This document shows, in pieces, positions 8,298 to 16,053 of a stretch of 64,000 nt of DNA (position 1 is its first letter; the number at the start of each line of letters is the position of its first letter). The DNA is from Neobacillus endophyticus (lineage in GTDB: Bacteria; Bacillota; Bacilli; Bacillales; Cytobacillaceae), in the NCBI RefSeq assembly GCF_013248975.1, contig NZ_JABRWH010000001.1, positions 1,116,001-1,180,000 on the forward strand, read 5' to 3'. The notes under the pieces are model-generated. The model searched no databases. It was not told where the DNA came from and was given only the letters and a program-made list of their open reading frames with translations. The position numbers and the translations under genes were made by a program.

Positions 8298-8489
8298 TTA
8301 AATCTCTTTAAAGAAATAATCTATCAGATAGTCCGAAATGCCTTCACGCCATTTGTCGATGGTTTTTTTGACAGTTTGGTTTTGAAGTTGGTTGAATTTG
8401 ACGAGTTCGTAAACGGATATTATTTCACCCGATTTCCACTCTTCCTTAAAATCTAATATGGAATATTTTACTATATTAGTAGTTAGATG
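8298..8489 (-). pseudogene. C-terminal fragment of an unidentified protein
   Basis: The minus strand stays open for about 63 codons to a stop at 8298 and reads like real protein: FKEEWKSGEIISVYELVKFN, then QTVKKTIDKWREGISDYLID. No ATG, GTG or TTG lies in a suitable place before the upstream stop at 8490. I read it as the surviving end of a lost gene. The family is not recognised. Confidence 0.45.
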
Positions 8490-8760
8490 TCATTTTAGAT
8501 ATTTCCTAAAACCCTCAAAAAATCTACCAACCTTCTACAAAAAATGATTTCACTCCTCTTTCTGTTCAAAAAATAGGGCGAAAATGAATGAAAAAACAAT
8601 AAACGTGTTCAAAAATGTTTCTTTCGTTCAAAAACTTATTTTTCAATAAACTTTCCACTCCAAATGTAAAAAAGGGCCATTCGATCTCTACGGCCATAGC
8701 CGATATGGTAGAGGTACCCGGGAATACATGGTAAGCGCGCTTTCCTAAAAGGAACTGGAC

Positions 8761-9240
8761 GTGGAAAGCTTTGAACAATTGGTAAAACAGTATGAACCGA
8801 TGATGAATGTCATTCTGCATTCACTGAACATTTATCGGAACAAGGATGAATTCTATCAAATTTGCCTGATCGCTCTTTGGGAGGCAAGCCAGCGCTTTAA
8901 TCCTGAAAAAGGGGATTTCACCAACTATGCCTACACCTCTATCAAGGGCCAATGCTTATCGGAAATTCGCAAAATCACAAGGAGAGAGGAAAAATGTCTG
9001 AACCCTGACGAGGAATTTTGGAGTCTTATGGAGGACACTTCCCCCACTCAGCCCCTGCTGGTGGAAGTCCTCCCCTCCCGCCTTGAAGGATTGACCGTGA
9101 ACCAGCGAAAATGGCTGTACTATACCGTGCAGCACGGACTGTCAGTCAAAGAGATCGCGGAAAAAGAACATGCCTCGACCTCGGCAGTCAAACAATGGCG
9201 TCTCGGAGCGCGAAACAAACTGAAAGCTTTAAGGGATTAG
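8761..9240 (+). CDS. Sigma-70 family alternative sigma factor
   Basis: 159 aa. The N-terminal half matches sigma region 2 (DEFYQICLIALWEASQRFNPE, with NYAYTSIKGQCLSEIRK as the -10 binding helix). The C-terminal half is region 4 with an HTH (GLSVKEIAEKEHASTSAVKQ). There is no region 1 or 3, like ECF, ComX/SigX or SigH-like small sigmas. The GTG at 8761 has AAGGA seven bases upstream. No anti-sigma gene is adjacent. The nearby YvrJ and DUF1659/DUF2922 genes suggest a possible regulon, by analogy with SigO control of yvrJ in B. subtilis. Confidence 0.8.
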   Translation: MESFEQLVKQYEPMMNVILHSLNIYRNKDEFYQICLIALWEASQRFNPEKGDFTNYAYTSIKGQCLSEIRKITRREEKCLNPDEEFWSLMEDTSPTQPLLVEVLPSRLEGLTVNQRKWLYYTVQHGLSVKEIAEKEHASTSAVKQWRLGARNKLKALRD

Positions 9241-9265
9241 CTGCGATAAAATCTCCTTCTTCTAT

Positions 9266-9298
9266 ATGGAAAACCGTCGCTTTTTGGCGGTTTTCCAA
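9266..9298 (+). terminator. Hairpin after the sigma gene
   Basis: GGAAAACCG pairs with CGGTTTTCC across a T-rich loop, 27 bases after the sigma stop. There is only a weak T-run after it. Confidence 0.5.
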
Positions 9299-9410
9299 AC
9301 TTTTGAGAAGGCGTGGTGGATGACAAGAGCAGCGCATTTATGGCAGTTTTTTTAAAAGTAAAAATTTGCATAAAACGGGACGCTTCATTTGAAACAATTA
9401 CTTGTATAGA

Positions 9411-9436
9411 AAAAAAGACTCGCCCGAAGGCAAGTC
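9411..9436 (-). terminator. Terminator of the glucosaminidase gene
   Basis: Minus strand GACTTGCC-TTCG-GGCGAGTC followed by TTTTTTT. It is a UUCG-type tetraloop hairpin directly after the stop at 9438. Confidence 0.9.
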
Positions 9437-9437
9437 C

Positions 9438-11249
9438 TTAGTTTGATGCAGGAATAGCACCTGCTTGTACATCATACTGTGTTAAGTTGTTAGTCGTGAT
9501 TACAGATTGTAATAGATTCGTATAATTAGGATCCGTAGCATAACCGTCTTGCTGAATCAGTGTTGTTGCTACCTTATAGTCAGTTACCCCAATGAGGTTA
9601 GAATAACGAGAAGCCATCAAGAGCTGCGTGTGGTCATTAATAGAATCAAAGATGTTGCTGTAAGCACGGAATGCAGCATTTACAACGTACAGATTACCAT
9701 TTGCATCATACTCCTGTGTTGGCAGAGTAATGGTCGAGCCTGCCCAACTAAGTGAGGCCTTAATACCAAAGTAGTTTTGTGCATTTACTGATAGATAAGA
9801 CTCGCCCCAATAAGACTCAAGAATGGCTTGTGCGATTGTTAATGATGGTAAAATTCTATTTGTCTGCCATGCCTGGATCGCCGCTGGAGCTACCTCTGCA
9901 ATAAACGCTGACTTCATATTGGATGTTACGTTAGTGGTAACAACCGTATCTGATACCGCTGCAGATGGGGTGTACACTAGAATCTGCTGCATGGCTGCTA
10001 AAGTGTTCCAGTTAGTAACCTGAGGATTAATCTGTTGCAATTCCGCTAGAGTCATATTGTACTTATTCGCGATTGCTGTTGCAGTATCACCAGATAAAAC
10101 TTTGTAAATCATTTGTCCTGCGGCAGGTGCAGGAGGTACAGGAGTACCAGCAGGTGCTGAAGATGGCGTTGTTGTCGGCATAGATATAGTAGCTGCTTGT
10201 TTGATATTAACTACTTCACCCACATATAGTAAGTTAAGATTTGAAATCTGTGGATTAAGTGCTTGGAACTGTGCCAACGTTAGACCATACTTGCTAGCAA
10301 TCTTAGAAGCTGTATCACCTGATGCTACTGTGTAAGTTGTAGTTGTAGTTGTAGTTGTACTCGTAGTACTAGCTGTACCCGTTGTACTTGTTGTAGCAGT
10401 CGTAGTCGTTTTGGTAGCCGAAGTTGTGGTAGATGTTGTAGTTCCACTTGAAACGACGGTTGTTGCACCCTTTGATGTAATGCTTGTTGATGTGCAGCTC
10501 GCTTTCACCCAACCAGCACCTAAATTATACCAACCATCACTTCGGTAACCGTATATCTTCCACTTACTTCCTTTTGGTAAAGCCTTCACAATCTTCGCCG
10601 ATGTGCTTGGTGAAGCGTAAAGGGATGTTGCCGCTGTAATCGCAGCTGTTCCTGTGTACACCGTATAGGTTACTGTTTTGCTAGTTGTTGTATTCGAAGA
10701 TGTAGTTGTCGTGGTCTTTGTATCCATAGTTGGGGTACCAGCTGATACGACGGTAGTTGCACCTTTTGATGTAATGCTTGTTGATGTACAGCTTGCTTTC
10801 ACCCAACCAGGACCTAAATTATACCAACCATCACTTCGGTAACCGTATATCTTCCACTTACTTCCTTTTGGTAAAGCCTTCACAATCTTCGCCGATGTGC
10901 TTGGTGAAGCGTAAAGGGATGTTGCCGCTGTAATCGCAGTTGTTCCAGTGTACACCGTATAGGTCACAGTGCTACTTGTTATATTAGTAGCTGTAGTAGT
11001 CGTAGATGTCGATGGAATGGTCAGCACTTGCCCAACATTGATTACGGAAGAATTCGTCATCTTATTGGCAGATTCTAAGCTTGTTAGAGATACGTTATAC
11101 TTATTAGCGATTGCTGATAGAGTGTCACCTGATTTAACTGTGTAAGTTATGGTAGCTGCATTTGCGGTCATCATTGTTGCAGGTGTTAAGATGGATAGCG
11201 ATATGGCTGTAGTTGCGATTGCCTTCTTGATTTTCTTCAGTTGTTTCAT
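9438..11249 (-). CDS. Secreted LysM / SH3-like / glucosaminidase cell-wall hydrolase
   Basis: 603 aa. Signal peptide (KKIKKAIATTAISLSILTPA, cut after ANA). LysM 1 at about 35-78 (YTVKSGDTLSAIANKYNVS). Two nearly identical SH3-like blocks at about 97-163 and 195-261 (TSLYASPSTSAKIVKALPKG). Ser/Thr linkers follow, then LysM 2 at about 306 and LysM 3 at about 383. The C-terminal 150 residues form a glucosaminidase domain with the catalytic-type Glu in AQAILESYWGES and the NYFGIKA motif. It should bind and cleave peptidoglycan outside the cell. ATG at 11249 behind AGGGGG. Monocistronic. Confidence 0.9.
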   Translation of the reverse strand: MKQLKKIKKAIATTAISLSILTPATMMTANAATITYTVKSGDTLSAIANKYNVSLTSLESANKMTNSSVINVGQVLTIPSTSTTTTATNITSSTVTYTVYTGTTAITAATSLYASPSTSAKIVKALPKGSKWKIYGYRSDGWYNLGPGWVKASCTSTSITSKGATTVVSAGTPTMDTKTTTTTSSNTTTSKTVTYTVYTGTAAITAATSLYASPSTSAKIVKALPKGSKWKIYGYRSDGWYNLGAGWVKASCTSTSITSKGATTVVSSGTTTSTTTSATKTTTTATTSTTGTASTTSTTTTTTTTYTVASGDTASKIASKYGLTLAQFQALNPQISNLNLLYVGEVVNIKQAATISMPTTTPSSAPAGTPVPPAPAAGQMIYKVLSGDTATAIANKYNMTLAELQQINPQVTNWNTLAAMQQILVYTPSAAVSDTVVTTNVTSNMKSAFIAEVAPAAIQAWQTNRILPSLTIAQAILESYWGESYLSVNAQNYFGIKASLSWAGSTITLPTQEYDANGNLYVVNAAFRAYSNIFDSINDHTQLLMASRYSNLIGVTDYKVATTLIQQDGYATDPNYTNLLQSVITTNNLTQYDVQAGAIPASN

Positions 11250-11893
11250 GTTTTCCCCCTGGATGTTCGTTATTTTAAGTGTTTCTTAACCTCTCACGGT
11301 TTAATAATGGACTATAAACTACAGTCAACAACTTCTATCAAGCATGAACAAAGCTAGAAAAGCCGATTTTGAACTTTCCATTTGAGAAGGGGTGTCACGC
11401 ACGTTTCCCGCTCACGACAAAGACCCCTGTCATTTTATACAGGAATACACCAACTCAATCACACGTATATTCTTTAAATCTAAAAAGTAAGTAATTTAAT
11501 GTTTCTTCTAATCTATCATTTATTAAAAGAAGATTATTTGGCATTTTCATTATATCACTTTTGAATTTAATTTTTTATTGAAAATGTTGACAATCCTTAG
11601 CTGGTTTGTGGGAAGATTACTGCCAAAATCTTTTTGGAGATCACTACTCTTTCATTCCCAAAGTAAAAAATGTGTACACACTAAAAAGTGTTAAAAGGGG
11701 CAGTTAATATTATTATTCTCCAAAATATATCTTATAAATTTAGAGTCCTTGAGCAAATTCATATCATTTATACGAAACAAAATGAACCTTTTTACCGAAG
11801 GATGAATTCAATTATTTTACATATTATTTTTATTTCTTCACATAATAAATTTCGGGGTTTCCCATGATTCAAACTTACCAAGGAGTGATACTT
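11250..11893. other. Long upstream region of the hydrolase gene and the 103-aa gene
   Basis: About 640 AT-rich bases without a gene. On the minus strand TTGACT and a TATTAA-like box about 16 bases apart (near 11298-11325) could form the hydrolase promoter. Further up, a GC-rich patch at 11390-11435 carries GGGGT/ACCCC ends that could fold. No known riboswitch pattern was recognised. Confidence 0.35.
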
Positions 11894-12202
11894 ATGTACA
11901 ATCAGCAAATTATTTCGCAAATCCAAAACACGTTGCAACAAATGCAAAACGCAGAACAAAGTAATGCAGCTCAGTTAAGACAATTTTCTAATCAACTTCT
12001 GCAAATTGCCCAGCATGAAGCTTCAGCTGTTCAGCAAATTCAACACCTTAGCCAATTATGTTCCCAATTGAGTCAAGAAATTCAACGGATGTCCCAATTA
12101 GGAACTCAGCAACAACCTTGGCAAACTCAAGCAGTTGGAGTGCATCAACCATTTATACAACAACCTGTGACTACCTTTTCATCAGTAAATCCGCAGCATT
12201 AA
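11894..12202 (+). CDS. Gln-rich coiled-coil small protein
   Basis: About 102 aa from the ATG at 11894, which has AAGGAGTGATACTT upstream. It is very rich in Gln (NQQIISQIQNTLQQMQNAEQ) with heptad-like spacing over the first 75 residues, so a helical coiled coil is likely. The tail is Gln/Pro/Val rich. No signal peptide, membrane helix or recognised family. Small Gln-rich proteins of this sort are common in spore-formers and are sometimes spore associated, but nothing here proves that. Confidence 0.6.
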   Translation: MYNQQIISQIQNTLQQMQNAEQSNAAQLRQFSNQLLQIAQHEASAVQQIQHLSQLCSQLSQEIQRMSQLGTQQQPWQTQAVGVHQPFIQQPVTTFSSVNPQH

Positions 12203-12246
12203 TAACAAAGTCTAGCATTTGCAGTAAAATTGTAAAAACTGATTAA

Positions 12247-12292
12247 TAAAAAAATCCGATGCTCCTTTTCAACTAGGATGATCGGATTTTTT
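12247..12292. terminator. Bidirectional terminator
   Basis: AAAAAAATCCGAT pairs with ATCGGATTTTTTT, with further GCTCC/GGAT pairing inside. It ends the Gln-rich gene. Confidence 0.8.
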
Positions 12293-12314
12293 TAAACCTT
12301 GTGTATTCATGTTT

Positions 12315-12337
12315 TAAAAAAGAAGGGGGGCCTTCTT
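12315..12337 (-). terminator. Terminator downstream of the orphan precursor
   Basis: AAGAAGG-CCCC-CCTTCTT followed by TTTT on the minus strand. It is the first terminator after the orphan lasso-like ORF and the DUF11 gene. Confidence 0.55.
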
Positions 12338-12604
12338 CTTAAAAATTCAATTTAATTAAAATCACGTTAATGTGGGGTTCATCCCAAGTAGCCCAATCAA
12401 AAGAGGTTCGACAACATTTCAAGAGTGGACTTGACATTGCCAATAAACACATAAACATATAATGACAGCTCCAATCTTCAGCACTTGCCCTCGTTCGCTG
12501 AATAAGGTGAAAATAAAATAGTTTACAGACAAAAAGCCACACGAAAAGGTGGCTTCAAACATTGTCATCATTTACTTATTAGAATTTACTGGTACCAAAT
12601 AAAA

Positions 12605-12772
12605 TTAACTGCACATAACCCATTGATTTTTATAGAACCCTGTATTTGGATCATATATATATTCCCATACACCTGAACCTTTGGTATCCCTCGAAACATC
12701 TAATATTTCTAATTCCGGTTTTATCCATGCTTTTTTGATTTGTTCCTCATTTTTGATTGAATGATTCTCCAT
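12605..12772 (-). CDS. Orphan lasso-peptide-precursor-like ORF (paeninodin-type leader)
   Basis: 55 aa. Residues 14-30 read KAWIKPELEILDVSRDT, which aligns with KEWQQPVLEVLDVNQT of the lasso precursor at 61327-61476: W, two residues, P-x-L-E-(I/V)-L-D-V, then a Thr near the cut site. The presumed core starts at G32 or S33 and ends in Cys54-Ser55. If S33 is residue 1, Asp41 is position 9, the ring acceptor position in paeninodin; from G32 it would be position 10, which is not usual. The start ATG at 12772 has only a weak site (TAGAGAG). It follows the DUF11 gene by 40 bases. No lasso enzymes lie nearby, so processing would need the distant cluster. The leader match is plain; maturation is inference. 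Confidence 0.6.
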   Translation of the reverse strand: MENHSIKNEEQIKKAWIKPELEILDVSRDTKGSGVWEYIYDPNTGFYKNQWVMCS

Positions 12773-12812
12773 GTTTTCTCTCTACTTTCCTAGTTTTTTA
12801 AAGCATGCAAAG

Positions 12813-14573
12813 CTAGTAAGATCCTGCACCTGTGAATGTACCTTTATCAAAGTCCATTATATTGGTATTTTCTTGGTTTCCGGCATTATCCGTACTGTAA
12901 AACTCCATTGTATGCGTAACTCCAGCATAGATCGTGAATGGATCTGTATACGTAATCCAATCACCTCCGTTAATTCGATACTGCGTACTTTTTACCCCTG
13001 ATTGGTTATCAGAAGCCTTAAGACTCACTGTGAATCCTTTAATAATTTGACCTTTACAGCTGGCACAATATATTGGATCAAGGTGGTATTTCGTAATAGG
13101 TGGTACAGTATCTGCTGGCGGTGCATACGTTACCGTTAGTGTCGCTTGGTTAGAGGTGACACCACTTGCTGTAGCTGTCGCCACGTTGGTTACAGAACCC
13201 GCATCAAGATCGGCTTGCGTAATCCCGTATTGAGCTGTACAAGTGACGATTTCACCTGGGGCAAGGCCACCGCTTGGGCAAGTGACTTGTACTTTGTTGT
13301 CATCCACTGTGACCGGCCCATTCAAGGATACGTTGCCGGTATTCTTAACCTCATAATGGTAGTTGATGACATCACCTACCGCACTGTAAGTCGTGCTCGA
13401 CGCGGTTTTGACTAAGCTCAATGATTTATTTTGTACGGCTTGAACCGTTAGTGTCGCTTGGTTAGAGGTGACACCACTTGCTGTAGCTGTCGCCACGTTG
13501 GTTACAGAACCCGCATCAAGATCGGCTTGCGTAATCCCGTATTGAGCTGTACAGGTGACGATTTCACCTGGGGCAAGGCTACCACTCGGGCAAGTAACTT
13601 GTACTTTGTTGTCATCCACTGTGACTGGCCCATCCAGTGACACATTACCGGTATTCTTAACCTTATAATTGTAGTTGATGACATCACCTACTGCACTGTA
13701 AGTCGTGTTCGACGCGGTTTTTTCTAACGTAATTTCCGTATGAGCGTCTGTTAAAGTCACCGTTTTGCTTGCTGTTCTTTCCTGTTTGGTCGTATCTTCC
13801 ACCAATTTAGCATTGTTCACCAGAGTGGACTCCGTTGAATTTGTTGTCCCCGTTTTGGTTACTGTCATGGTATAGCTGATCGTACTACTGTCATTCAGTG
13901 TCCATGGACCCGGCTGACTTTTCTTACAAATAAAACCTGATGGACATACCGCGCTATCACTCACTATAGCGGCCCCATCAGTGGTTTCAACCGTAGTGTT
14001 AAATGGGATCTGGATACCACCTTGCTTTGGCGTTGGACCATTCGGCGTTCCCAGACTTCCCGAATGATTCAAAATGGTAACTTGAGCATCAACTTTATAA
14101 GAGGAATTACTTTTGCCGTTAAACAAAATTTCGTACGGATACGTTTTGGTTTGACCAGGCAGAAGCTGTTCGCGGGGAACAATCGTTACGGATGCACCTG
14201 TTACGTTTTCCACAAAAGCCACGATTTTCAAATCTTGAGTGGTTCTACTGCCACCATTCGTTACAGTAACCGTTCCGCGAATTCCGCTTTGAATGGTATC
14301 AGAAGCTAACGAACGAGTAGTCTGTAAAGTATATGAAAGATTAATAGGTTTGTTCGGTTCGATCACGACATTGTCCTTATCCACCGATTTTGTCAGCCCC
14401 CAATCATACGCAACTTTTCTAACATGAAAACCTGCACCTGTTACAGTAGCGCTTAAAGTCGTTCCTGCTTGTCCACTGCTACCTCCCCCGGTAATCGAGC
14501 ATGCAAAAACCGCAGACCCTACTAACGAAAGTAATACATTTAAGATTAGCATTAAACTAAAAATACGTTTCAT
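12813..14573 (-). CDS. Secreted DUF11-type repeat surface protein
   Basis: 586 aa. Signal peptide MKRIFSLMLILNVLLSLVGS. Residues 30-280 hold beta-sandwich-like sequence with Cys pairs. Then come two nearly identical domains of about 104 aa, each starting KTAS(N/S)TTYSAVGDVINY and ending TATASGVTSNQATLTV, typical of DUF11/DUF7507 repeat adhesins. The last 80 residues resemble an OmpL47-type Ig domain (YRINGGDWITYTDPFTIYAG, DNAGNQE). No LPXTG or C-terminal anchor is seen, so it may be released or held by other means. The ATG at 14573 follows AAGGAG. The orphan lasso-like ORF lies just downstream. Confidence 0.8.
   Translation of the reverse strand: MKRIFSLMLILNVLLSLVGSAVFACSITGGGSSGQAGTTLSATVTGAGFHVRKVAYDWGLTKSVDKDNVVIEPNKPINLSYTLQTTRSLASDTIQSGIRGTVTVTNGGSRTTQDLKIVAFVENVTGASVTIVPREQLLPGQTKTYPYEILFNGKSNSSYKVDAQVTILNHSGSLGTPNGPTPKQGGIQIPFNTTVETTDGAAIVSDSAVCPSGFICKKSQPGPWTLNDSSTISYTMTVTKTGTTNSTESTLVNNAKLVEDTTKQERTASKTVTLTDAHTEITLEKTASNTTYSAVGDVINYNYKVKNTGNVSLDGPVTVDDNKVQVTCPSGSLAPGEIVTCTAQYGITQADLDAGSVTNVATATASGVTSNQATLTVQAVQNKSLSLVKTASSTTYSAVGDVINYHYEVKNTGNVSLNGPVTVDDNKVQVTCPSGGLAPGEIVTCTAQYGITQADLDAGSVTNVATATASGVTSNQATLTVTYAPPADTVPPITKYHLDPIYCASCKGQIIKGFTVSLKASDNQSGVKSTQYRINGGDWITYTDPFTIYAGVTHTMEFYSTDNAGNQENTNIMDFDKGTFTGAGSY
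13141..13730 (-). repeat. Two near-identical direct repeats of about 312 bp inside the DUF11 gene
   Basis: The segment beginning GTCGCTTGGTTAGAGGTGAC at about 13141 recurs at about 13453 with only scattered changes. The shift is 312 bases (104 codons), so recombination would change the domain number without breaking the frame. Confidence 0.85.
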
Positions 14574-14700
14574 AAGTCCAAAACTCCTTAGTTATACTTT
14601 AGATAAACTCCGTTCTTTATTACGAACATAAGTTTATAATACTTTTGAACTATTAGCAATAGATTTTAGGTATTTGTTCATAATTTATTTATAAAAAATC

Positions 14701-14751
14701 AAATGTCCATATTCCTAAACTATCAAAGGTGGTTAAGGAATATGGACATTC
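14701..14751 (-). terminator. Perfect 15-bp inverted repeat, likely terminator
   Basis: AATGTCCATATTCCT pairs exactly with AGGAATATGGACATT across a 19-base loop. The minus strand continues TTTGATTTTTTAT. It lies 140 bases downstream of the 127-aa gene. Confidence 0.6.
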
Positions 14752-14892
14752 TTCGCCTATTGTATTAAAGGCAACATGAAATAGGAGTGGATTTTCATGT
14801 TTCTTGTTGGCCTAAATCGCCTGTTCTAAATAAAGCACTCCATTTTTTCAAATAACGTTATTTCAAACAAAGAGGCAATAGTCTTTCATACA

Positions 14893-15276
14893 TTAAAAGA
14901 TTTCTTTTATGAAAGTAAAATTCTTAAGAAGTTCACTCTCATTGATCGAGATCCTATTCGATAAATCTTCCGTTCTCAAAACAAACTCTTTAACCCCGAT
15001 AAATTCTGATTCACTAATCAAGAAAAACTGTGTTCCTTTTTTATATCCATTAAACTGCTTTTTTAGTCTAAATAACTTCATACCATAACCTCTGTGATAA
15101 ATTGTGTATAGGCTAAACTTTTTTGGGCTAACTGGCTTAAATCCTGATGGAGTGTAATAACGTAATGAATTTGAAAATACTGCTTTAACAGATATTTCAT
15201 TGTGCTTCAGCCTCGTACTTACATGTGCAATCATTATTCCCATGGTTAAACCTTCATACAAACTTGCCGTCTTCAT
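14893..15276 (-). CDS. Uncharacterised 127-aa protein
   Basis: 127 aa, basic, with no signal peptide. It contains IYHRGYGMKLFRLKKQFNGYKKG and FFLISESEFIGVKEFVL. The family is not recognised. The ATG at 15276 has no clear ribosome site nearby (only AGGACC about 10 bases upstream), and the flanking region has IS and phage debris, so it could be a leftover ORF. The codon pattern is AT-rich like the neighbouring remnants. Confidence 0.4.
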   Translation of the reverse strand: MKTASLYEGLTMGIMIAHVSTRLKHNEISVKAVFSNSLRYYTPSGFKPVSPKKFSLYTIYHRGYGMKLFRLKKQFNGYKKGTQFFLISESEFIGVKEFVLRTEDLSNRISINESELLKNFTFIKEIF

Positions 15277-15499
15277 GGTCCTAAGAGCTTGTACCTAAAT
15301 AGTTGCTTCGGTTTTGCAATCGAGAGGAATCATAGTGTTTCACAAATTGAATCACGTTTGTACTGTCTTGTTATTGTACTCCTTTTCTTGCCTTCCAATA
15401 TGATAAATGGGAAACGAATTATTTGAAAGATAAACTCGGAAATCCCTCCAAAAATCAAAATTGAATTGTAAGCCCCAATCAAACAACGCATGTAAACAC

Positions 15500-15549
15500 G
15501 CAGCACCTCCCTGGTACTGAATGTATCAATTTAAGGAAGGTGCTTTTCA
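15500..15549 (+). terminator. Hairpin in the gene-free stretch 15277-15640
   Basis: AGCACCTCCCT pairs with AGGAAGGTGCT (one mismatch) and is followed by TTTTC. Apart from this I see nothing interpretable between the 127-aa gene and the IS66 remnant. Confidence 0.5.
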
Positions 15550-15642
15550 TATCCACAACAAAAACTAAACATTGTCCCCCGTAACATTACTTCCGAAAAC
15601 GAAAATATGGTATGTCAACACTAAACTAGACAACTTTTTAAA

Positions 15643-15962
15643 TTGATTAGGGCAAACTGGTTCAGAGCATTACTGAGCGATGGACGTATTGAAATTGATA
15701 ACAATCCTTCCGAAAATGCCATCCGCCCCATCGTTATAGGAAGAAAAAAAATAAGGCTCTTTAGTGTTAGTGAAGCTGGAGCAAAAGCAAACGCCATCTG
15801 TTAGAGTATCGCAGAAACGTCAAAAGTAACTGCGTTGATTTCTACGAATACATAAAGAAATTTTTGACGGATCTTCCAAATCTTCTCTTCCACCAAACCC
15901 CTGAAATTTTAGACCAATACATGCCTTGGTCTAAAATGATTCAGACAGAATGTAGTAAATAA
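15643..15962 (+). pseudogene. IS66-family transposase C-terminal remnant
   Basis: The plus strand encodes RALLSDGRIEIDNNPSENAI, then RPIVIGRKKIRLFSVSEAGA, the DDE-domain end of IS66-type TnpC (…IDNNxxENAIRP…GRKN). An in-frame TAG follows ANAIC where Tyr or Cys is expected (…YSIAETSK…). A frameshift then leads to VDFYEYIKKFLTDLPNLLFH and DQYMPWSKM, the usual IS66 tail. The N-terminal two thirds are missing. It is clearly dead. Confidence 0.8.
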
Positions 15963-16010
15963 AAAAACCGTAATTCAATTAAAAAACAGAATTTACGGCT
16001 TTTTGTGGTT
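15963..16010. terminator. Bidirectional terminator
   Basis: CCGTAATTC pairs with GAATTTACGG, with A-runs and T-runs on both sides. It serves the minus-strand beta-helix gene that ends at 16054. Confidence 0.7.
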
Positions 16011-16053
16011 CGTACCGGAAGATGAGCTTCTTTTTTATATTTCGGGCTTACGA

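Noticed and set aside
11390..11435. GC-rich patch upstream of the glucosaminidase gene considered as a c-di-AMP (ydaO) riboswitch
   Set aside because: Cell-wall hydrolase genes often carry that RNA, but the expected conserved segments are absent; only short GGGGT/ACCCC pairing is visible.
12339..12542. 67-codon minus ORF, and a 30-codon plus ORF (MWGSSQVAQSKEVRQ) across it
   Set aside because: Neither has a ribosome site. The plus frame looks slightly protein-like but matches nothing I know and is too short to claim.
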